This document shows, one piece after another, positions 58,713 to 64,000 of a DNA stretch of 64,000 nucleotides (its first letter is position 1; each line of letters begins with the position of its first letter). The stretch comes from Dyadobacter sp. CY343 (GTDB taxonomy: Bacteria; Bacteroidota; Bacteroidia; Cytophagales; Spirosomataceae), in contig NZ_JAJUXK010000001.1 of the NCBI RefSeq assembly GCF_021390335.1, positions 1,054,001 to 1,118,000 on the forward strand, written 5' to 3'. The translations under genes and the position numbers were made by a program. The notes below the pieces were generated by a model. It was not told the origin of the DNA. It did no database searches and was given only the letters and a program-made list of their open reading frames with translations.

Positions 58713-59546
58713 ATGAAGAAGAAAATTGGATTTATAGGTTTAGGCACGATGGGCTTTCCTATGGCTGTTAATTTGAAAAAAGCAGGTTTTGAAGTCATCG
58801 GTTATGATGCTTTCAGAGGAGTTTATCAAAAAGCTGAATCTGCCGGAATTACAATGGTTGGAACCTTGAATGAGGTTGCCCAACAGGCAGATGAAGCGAT
58901 CATTTCGATGGTTCGTGACTACGATCAGAATGTAGCCGTTATTTTTGGTGAGGCTGGATTGTTGACTGCACATACCAAAGGTAAAACCATCATTGTCATG
59001 AGTACGCTTGATCCCGATTCCATGAACGAATTGGGAAAGAAAGTGGAAGAAGAAAGTGAGCTGCAATTAATCAGTGCAGCAGTAAGTGGTGGCGCTTCGG
59101 GCGCAGAAGCTGGGACATTGTCTATTATGACATCTGGCCCGGCAGAAATCGTGAAATCTTTCCAGTACTACTTTGATGCGATCGGGTCTAAAACATTCTA
59201 TTACGGTGACAAACCAGGTAACAGCCAGGTGGCTAAATTGGTCAATAACATGATCCTGGGCATTAACATGAATGCGGTTGCCGAGGGGCTTAAACTGGGT
59301 AACCATTACAATTTACCCCAGACAGAAATTCTGAATTTGCTGAAAGTAAGCACAGGCGATAGCTGGGTGGTCCGTAATTGGGATGACGTTTCGCAGTGGA
59401 CGGCAGATACAGCTCTGGCTGTACTGCTAAAAGACCTGAAATCAACTTTTGGAGAAGGGTTAAAACATACTATTGCTCTACCATTCAATGCATTGTCATC
59501 GACACAGTTGTTTGATGCTATGGGAAAAGAAAAACCTCAAGCTTAA
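58713..59546 (+). CDS. Beta-hydroxyacid dehydrogenase-family NAD(P) oxidoreductase
   Basis: A 277-residue protein of the 3-hydroxyisobutyrate dehydrogenase family, starting at ATG 58713. It has the dinucleotide loop KIGFIGLGTMGFPMAVNL, the substrate-binding SAAVSGGASGAEAGTLSIM and the catalytic Lys in GNSQVAKLVNNMI. It reduces or oxidises small hydroxy acids or aldehydes. It starts 32 bases after the carboxymuconolactone-decarboxylase-like gene, so both are probably one transcript. Convergent with terC-like gene 3 bases away. Confidence 0.92.
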   Translation: MKKKIGFIGLGTMGFPMAVNLKKAGFEVIGYDAFRGVYQKAESAGITMVGTLNEVAQQADEAIISMVRDYDQNVAVIFGEAGLLTAHTKGKTIIVMSTLDPDSMNELGKKVEEESELQLISAAVSGGASGAEAGTLSIMTSGPAEIVKSFQYYFDAIGSKTFYYGDKPGNSQVAKLVNNMILGINMNAVAEGLKLGNHYNLPQTEILNLLKVSTGDSWVVRNWDDVSQWTADTALAVLLKDLKSTFGEGLKHTIALPFNALSSTQLFDAMGKEKPQA

Positions 59547-59549
59547 TCA

Positions 59550-60296
59550 TCATTTTAGTTTATTCTCGCTTTCTTCATAATGTTCGTGTGTAGCAACAGG
59601 TGTTCCGGTTTTATTCATTTTCATCTGGAAAACATCTACCAAAAATGAGAATGCCATCGAGAAGTAAATGTATCCTTTTGGTATTTCAATCCCGAAGCCT
59701 TCGGTAACCAGTGAGAACCCAATCAACAAGAGAAACGAAAGTGCAAGCATTTTAAATGCTGGATGCTTGTTTACAAAATTACTGATCGGTTCTGCCGCTA
59801 CCAGCATGATGATTACTGTGACAATAACGGCAACATACATCACCCATACTTCTTTGACCATTCCAATGGCAGTAATAATGGAATCAACGGAAAAAACCAT
59901 ATCCATAATCAGGATTTGGATAATGACCTCGCGGAAAGAAGATACTTTAATAGCCTTGGTCTGGTCCCCGGATTCTCCTTCCATTTTATGGTAAATTTCG
60001 GTCGAGCTTTTGTAGAGCAGGAATAAACCTCCCGCCAGCAATACAAGGTCCTTTCCGGAAAATCCATTGCCAAAAATTGTAAACAGGTCCTGATCGAGTT
60101 TCAGGATAAAAGAAATAAGCAGCAGTAGAACCAGCCTTAAAACACCTGCAAGGATTAAACCATATTGCCGGGCCTTCTTCTGCTGATCTTGGGGAAGCCG
60201 TGCGGCTATAATGGAAATAAAAATGACATTATCAATCCCTAGAACGGCTTCCAGGGCCAGAAGGGTAACCAGCGAAATAATGATCTCAAAATCCAT
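59550..60296 (-). CDS. TerC-family integral membrane protein
   Basis: A 248-residue membrane protein with about seven hydrophobic segments. The signature LLALEAVLGIDNVIFISIIA with its membrane Asp pair, and the second copy VFSVDSIITAIGMVKEVWVM, are diagnostic of TerC. Members export metal ions such as manganese or support secreted metalloproteins. No yybP-ykoY-like leader is recognisable upstream. Monocistronic. Confidence 0.94.
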   Translation of the reverse strand: MDFEIIISLVTLLALEAVLGIDNVIFISIIAARLPQDQQKKARQYGLILAGVLRLVLLLLISFILKLDQDLFTIFGNGFSGKDLVLLAGGLFLLYKSSTEIYHKMEGESGDQTKAIKVSSFREVIIQILIMDMVFSVDSIITAIGMVKEVWVMYVAVIVTVIIMLVAAEPISNFVNKHPAFKMLALSFLLLIGFSLVTEGFGIEIPKGYIYFSMAFSFLVDVFQMKMNKTGTPVATHEHYEESENKLK

Positions 60297-60589
60297 AATT
60301 GTAAACGATTTAATCAGGCATGATTATTAAAGAAATACAATCTATCTGGTTTTATACCGTCGGGATATATTAAGATTTTAATTTATTTTGGCTTGTATTG
60401 AAGTATGTATTTTTTATATACATTGGAAAAACATTCACTTAAATCTATGAATGGTTATGAACAATCTTCAATCCGTTTCCGTGCAGCAGACTCCTCAATT
60501 CGTCGCTGCAATTAATTGGGACTAGCTGAATTTATAAAGCCTGCGATCACCCTTGCGTGATCAATTTTTCACCTTTCCCCATTACTGGT
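60297..60589. other. Divergent intergenic region with a short hairpin
   Basis: About 293 bases, AT-rich, between the TerC gene and the RND efflux operon. A perfect 6-bp stem GATCAC/GTGATC (60545-60562) followed by AATTTTTC lies just before the adaptor gene and could be an attenuator or a regulator-binding dyad. No gene is seen. Confidence 0.4.
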
Positions 60590-61753
60590 ATGCACAAAAA
60601 GGTACAGCGCTCACTGACAGTTTTGTCGTTAACATCTTTTCTTCTTTTCTCCTGTCAGGAAAAAAAGAAGGAAAATGGAAATGCTACGGAACAAATTAAG
60701 GACTATCCCGTTCTGACCATTGCACAAAGGTCGATCACACTAAACAGTGAATTCCCGGCAACCATCGAAGGGCAGCAGGATATTGAGATCCGTCCGAAAA
60801 TAGATGGATTTATAGAAAAGATTTTCGTGGATGAAGGTGCTACCGTGAAAAACGGGCAAGCGCTGTTTAAAATCAATGCCCCTCAGTATGAGCAGGAAGT
60901 ACGGACTGCACAGGCGAATATTAAAATCGCAGAAGCAGACGTCAATGCCGCGCAAATGGGTGTCAATAAGGTGAAGCCATTGGTCGAAAAGAACATTATC
61001 AGTAAATATGAGCTTGAATCTGCGCAGTTTACCTTGCAAGCAAAACAAGCGGCGCTCGCACAGGCTTTCGCTGCGCTTTCCAATGCGCGCACTAATTTGG
61101 GCTACACCACCATTGCAAGCCCTGCAAATGGCATTGTTGGCTTAATTCCTTATAAAATTGGCAGCCTTGTTAATAGTAATACACCCGAACCATTAACCAC
61201 AGTTTCAAACATTGGGAACATTTACGCCTATTTCTCGATCAATGAAAAACAGGTTTTGGCATTCTCCAAAAACACGAAAGGCAATACAACGAAAGCCCGG
61301 ATCGCGACAATGCCATCTGTCTCCCTGGTTTTAGCCAATGGAACCGTTTTTTCTGAAAAAGGCCGGATAACTACGACCAGCGGTTCTATTAATACAGAGA
61401 CAGGCTCTATTAGGGTGCGGGCAACTTTTCCAAATCCCGGAAGCATTATACGCAGCGGAAGCAGTGCGACTGTCCGCATTCCTTCCCGGCTTGATTCGGC
61501 CATTGTCATTCCGCAAAAGTCGACCTACGAAATACAGGGGAAAAAGTTTGTCTACCGTGTTTCGGCAGACGGCATCGTTAAGAGTGCGGAAGTTGGCGTG
61601 CTGGACAATAATGATGGGCAGTTCTTTGTTGCCCAAACCGGCCTTGCCGTAGGGGACAAGATTATCCTGGAAGGGGTAGCGTCGTTAAGGGAAGGGGCAA
61701 AGGTTATATCCAGACCAGTAAAAGCGGACAGTGTTTACGCCAAAAACTTGTAG
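60590..61753 (+). CDS. RND efflux periplasmic adaptor lipoprotein
   Basis: A 387-residue membrane fusion protein, starting at ATG 60590, with lipoprotein signal ending LTSFLLFSC. It shows the lipoyl/barrel-sandwich halves (IEGQQDIEIRPKIDGFIEKI and TTIASPANGIVGLIPYKIG), a helical hairpin rich in Ala/Gln (about residues 100-165), and a beta-barrel with LVLANGTVFSEKGRI. It links the inner-membrane pump encoded 3 bases downstream to an outer-membrane channel, which is beyond the window. Confidence 0.95.
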   Translation: MHKKVQRSLTVLSLTSFLLFSCQEKKKENGNATEQIKDYPVLTIAQRSITLNSEFPATIEGQQDIEIRPKIDGFIEKIFVDEGATVKNGQALFKINAPQYEQEVRTAQANIKIAEADVNAAQMGVNKVKPLVEKNIISKYELESAQFTLQAKQAALAQAFAALSNARTNLGYTTIASPANGIVGLIPYKIGSLVNSNTPEPLTTVSNIGNIYAYFSINEKQVLAFSKNTKGNTTKARIATMPSVSLVLANGTVFSEKGRITTTSGSINTETGSIRVRATFPNPGSIIRSGSSATVRIPSRLDSAIVIPQKSTYEIQGKKFVYRVSADGIVKSAEVGVLDNNDGQFFVAQTGLAVGDKIILEGVASLREGAKVISRPVKADSVYAKNL

Positions 61754-61756
61754 GTT

Positions 61757-64000
61757 ATGTTCAATCGATTCATTGATCAGCCCGTACTGTCGACAGTCAT
61801 TTCCGTACTTATTGTCATCCTTGGTGTGTTGGGGCTAATTTCCCTGCCTATTGCGCAATATCCTGAGATCGCTCCGCCTACTGTCGTTGTCTCCACCTCA
61901 TATCAGGGTGCCAATGCGGATGTGGTGCTTAATAGCGTGATTGTGCCATTGGAAGAACAGATCAACGGCGTGGAGGACATGACTTACATGACATCTTCGG
62001 CTGGGAATGATGGCACAGCGCGGATTACAATCAACTTTAAGCTAGGCACAAACCCCGACCTTGCATCTGTAAATGTGCAGAATCGCGTCGCGCGGGCAAC
62101 TGCGCTCTTGCCGCAGGAAGTCACGCGCTCCGGTGTAACGACGGCCAAAAGCCAAAGCAGTAACCTTGTGATTTTTTCCTTATACAGCGAGAATCCCGCC
62201 TATGATCAGACATTTTTGCAAAACTATGCGGAGATAAACCTGGTGCCCTTAATCAAGCGGGTATCAGGGGTTGGGGAGGCGAATGCGTTCGGACGTATGG
62301 ATTATTCCATGCGGATCTGGTTGAAACCGGATGTGATGGCAACTTATGGCCTTGTCCCTTCGGATGTCAGCACTGCACTGGCAGAGCAAAATATAGAGGC
62401 TGCCCCCGGTCAGTTCGGTGAACAGGGCTTGCAATCCTTTCAGTACGTGATCAAGTATTCGGGCCGGCTCAAAGATGCAGGCGAGTTTGAAGACGTGGTC
62501 ATCAAGGCCACGCCAAATGGTCAGGTATTACGGCTCAAAGACATTGCCCGCGTTGAGCTGGGCGCGATGAGCTATGCCAGCAGTACGACAACCAATGGCA
62601 ACCCCTCGGTAGGTGTGTCCATAAGCCAAACAGCAGGCTCCAATGCCAAGGAAGTGATTGAAGGAAGTTTGCAGGTATTGGATAACGCCGCCAAATCGTT
62701 CCCTTCCGGTATCAAGTACGTCACGCTGATCAATGCAAACGATTTTCTCGATGCATCTATTGAAAAAGTAATCCATACGCTCATTGAAGCATTCATTCTG
62801 GTGTTTTTAGTGGTTTTTATTTTCCTGCAAGATTTTCGATCTACGCTTATTCCCGCTATTGCTGTTCCGGTGGCTATTCTAGGCACTTTTTTCTTTCTGC
62901 TGCTTTTTGGGTTCACGATTAACCTTTTGACATTGTTTGCATTGGTTCTGGCCATTGGGATTGTCGTTGATGATGCCATAGTCGTGGTGGAAGCCGTTCA
63001 TGCTAAACTGGACGAGGGATACACATCCGCGCTCAAAGCCACAAAAGACGCCATGAGTGAAATTTCGGGAGCCATCATCTCAATCACCCTTGTGATGGCG
63101 GCGGTATTTCTGCCGGTAAGTTTTATCGAAGGCTCATCCGGGGTGTTTTACAAACAATTTGGCTTGACGCTCGCCATTGCGATTATGCTCTCTGCTGTCA
63201 ATGCACTCACCCTCAGTCCAGCATTGTGCGCTATATTTTTAAAACCGCATAAAGTGGATGCAAGTCATAAAAAGAACATTTTACAACGTTTTTATGGCTG
63301 GTTCAACCGCACATTTGACAAAACAATCCAGCACTACAAGCATGCCGTTTCATTCCTGATTGCAAAAAAGTGGGCTGCGGGATTGATCATTGCCGTGTTT
63401 GCCGGCCTGTTTTATTATCTGATGCAGACCACGCCTTCTGCATTTGTACCCAATGAAGATACGGGTTCAATCATGGCCGATATTGCATTACCGCCTTCGG
63501 CATCCACGGAAAGAACAGAGGCTATTATGAAGCAGGTCGAGGCCATTGCGCGTTCGATCCCGGAAGTACAGAATATCTTAAAGATTACAGGTAGAGGCAT
63601 GATCAGCGGAGTTGGAAGCAACTATGGGATGGTTGTAATGCGGTTGAAACCCTGGGCCGAGCGGGGAGGGGAAGGTCAGGATGTGCAGGCTTTGATCGGA
63701 AAGTTGTTTGCAAAAACGGGCGGGATCAGGGATGCCAAGATCATCTTTTTTGCACCTCCGACCATTTCAGGGTTTGGCTCATCGGGCGGGTTTGAGTTTC
63801 AGTTGCAGGACAAAAGTGGAAGTGACATTGCCCTATTCTCCAAGATCGGCAATGACTTTCTGGCCGCATTAAGCAAGCGGCCTGAAATCCAGTACGCGTC
63901 CACTGCATTCAATGTGAATTTTCCGCAATACCAGATCGATGTGAATGTGGCCAAGGCGAAAGTGGCTGGCATCACTGTCAATGACATCATGAGCACGATG
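61757..64000 (+). CDS. RND multidrug efflux pump, HAE1/AcrB type (partial)
   Basis: The ATG at 61757 opens MFNRFIDQPVLSTVISVLIV and 748 codons are read before the window ends; AcrB-like pumps have about 1050. Porter-domain and transmembrane parts are typical: LISLPIAQYPEIAPPTVVVS, LLPQEVTRSGVTTAKSQSSN, and LAIGIVVDDAIVVVEAVHAK, in which Asp405 and Asp406 correspond to the proton-relay Asp pair of AcrB. It exports hydrophobic or amphiphilic drugs by proton antiport. It starts 3 bases after the adaptor gene. Confidence 0.97.
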   Translation, partial: MFNRFIDQPVLSTVISVLIVILGVLGLISLPIAQYPEIAPPTVVVSTSYQGANADVVLNSVIVPLEEQINGVEDMTYMTSSAGNDGTARITINFKLGTNPDLASVNVQNRVARATALLPQEVTRSGVTTAKSQSSNLVIFSLYSENPAYDQTFLQNYAEINLVPLIKRVSGVGEANAFGRMDYSMRIWLKPDVMATYGLVPSDVSTALAEQNIEAAPGQFGEQGLQSFQYVIKYSGRLKDAGEFEDVVIKATPNGQVLRLKDIARVELGAMSYASSTTTNGNPSVGVSISQTAGSNAKEVIEGSLQVLDNAAKSFPSGIKYVTLINANDFLDASIEKVIHTLIEAFILVFLVVFIFLQDFRSTLIPAIAVPVAILGTFFFLLLFGFTINLLTLFALVLAIGIVVDDAIVVVEAVHAKLDEGYTSALKATKDAMSEISGAIISITLVMAAVFLPVSFIEGSSGVFYKQFGLTLAIAIMLSAVNALTLSPALCAIFLKPHKVDASHKKNILQRFYGWFNRTFDKTIQHYKHAVSFLIAKKWAAGLIIAVFAGLFYYLMQTTPSAFVPNEDTGSIMADIALPPSASTERTEAIMKQVEAIARSIPEVQNILKITGRGMISGVGSNYGMVVMRLKPWAERGGEGQDVQALIGKLFAKTGGIRDAKIIFFAPPTISGFGSSGGFEFQLQDKSGSDIALFSKIGNDFLAALSKRPEIQYASTAFNVNFPQYQIDVNVAKAKVAGITVNDIMSTM

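Noticed and set aside
60297..60400. yybP-ykoY manganese riboswitch before the TerC gene
   Set aside because: TerC genes often have one, but I could not find the conserved paired internal loops in the upstream sequence.
61757..64000. Minus-strand frames within the efflux pump gene (62528-63996)
   Set aside because: All are antisense to a continuous 748-codon pump frame that carries the known transmembrane motifs.

Overview
The window looks like chromosomal DNA of a Bacteroidota bacterium, most likely a Cytophagales/Spirosomataceae member close to Dyadobacter. The evidence is the gene content: a SusC/SusD pair driven by FecI/FecR-type regulators, several TonB-dependent receptors with carboxypeptidase-like N-termini, a GLPGLI protein, and a Nudix-type AraR beside araBAD. 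Promoter-like TTTG/TAnnTTTG elements, many AT-rich leaders without a purine Shine-Dalgarno, and a tmRNA encoding a tag ending GESTYAMAA point the same way. The genus is an inference from gene style only.

Layout. 1-3224: partial secreted protein, a GH39-like glycoside hydrolase, small hypothetical and DUF4369-like secreted proteins. 3357-13040 (minus strand): an ECF sigma / FecR / SusC / SusD locus followed by two phosphoesterases, so probably a phospho-ester scavenging locus rather than a glycan one; a six-copy 51-bp palindromic array separates the two phosphoesterases. 13182-18144: AraR-like regulator and araBAD with a palindromic operator. 18943-26427: a tightly coupled five-gene operon (E1/ThiF-nitroreductase fusion, FeeM/LuxI-like acyltransferase, 7TMR-DISM histidine kinase, receiver-kinase hybrid, single receiver) plus a divergent receiver. 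This is the most unusual system in the window and reads like a small-molecule synthase coupled to its own phosphorelay. 26795-46934: mostly housekeeping and envelope genes (esterase, acyltransferase, M28 peptidase, TonB receptor with GLPGLI partner, OmpA, threonine dehydratase, AddB-like nuclease, porin, lpxK, menC, hemF). 47042-47667: a HigBA toxin-antitoxin pair. 47744-52626: PepSY-like lipoprotein, TlpA-like thioredoxin and BlaI repressor with a TonB receptor divergent from them across a clear BlaI-type operator.

52917-53288 is the tmRNA gene ssrA. It is followed by a scar of a mobile element: a truncated, frameshifted tyrosine integrase joined to a truncated, frameshifted HNH nuclease. 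After it comes an accessory stretch (54520-60296): MFS exporter, Crp-like regulator, an NAD(P)-binding oxidoreductase cut short by an in-frame TGA, DOPA-dioxygenase-like and carboxymuconolactone-decarboxylase-like proteins, a beta-hydroxyacid dehydrogenase-like protein and TerC. The window ends inside the inner-membrane pump gene of an RND efflux pair (60590-64000).

No rRNA, tRNA, CRISPR array or intact insertion sequence was seen. All functional calls rest on reading motifs and family resemblance by eye; no database search was run.
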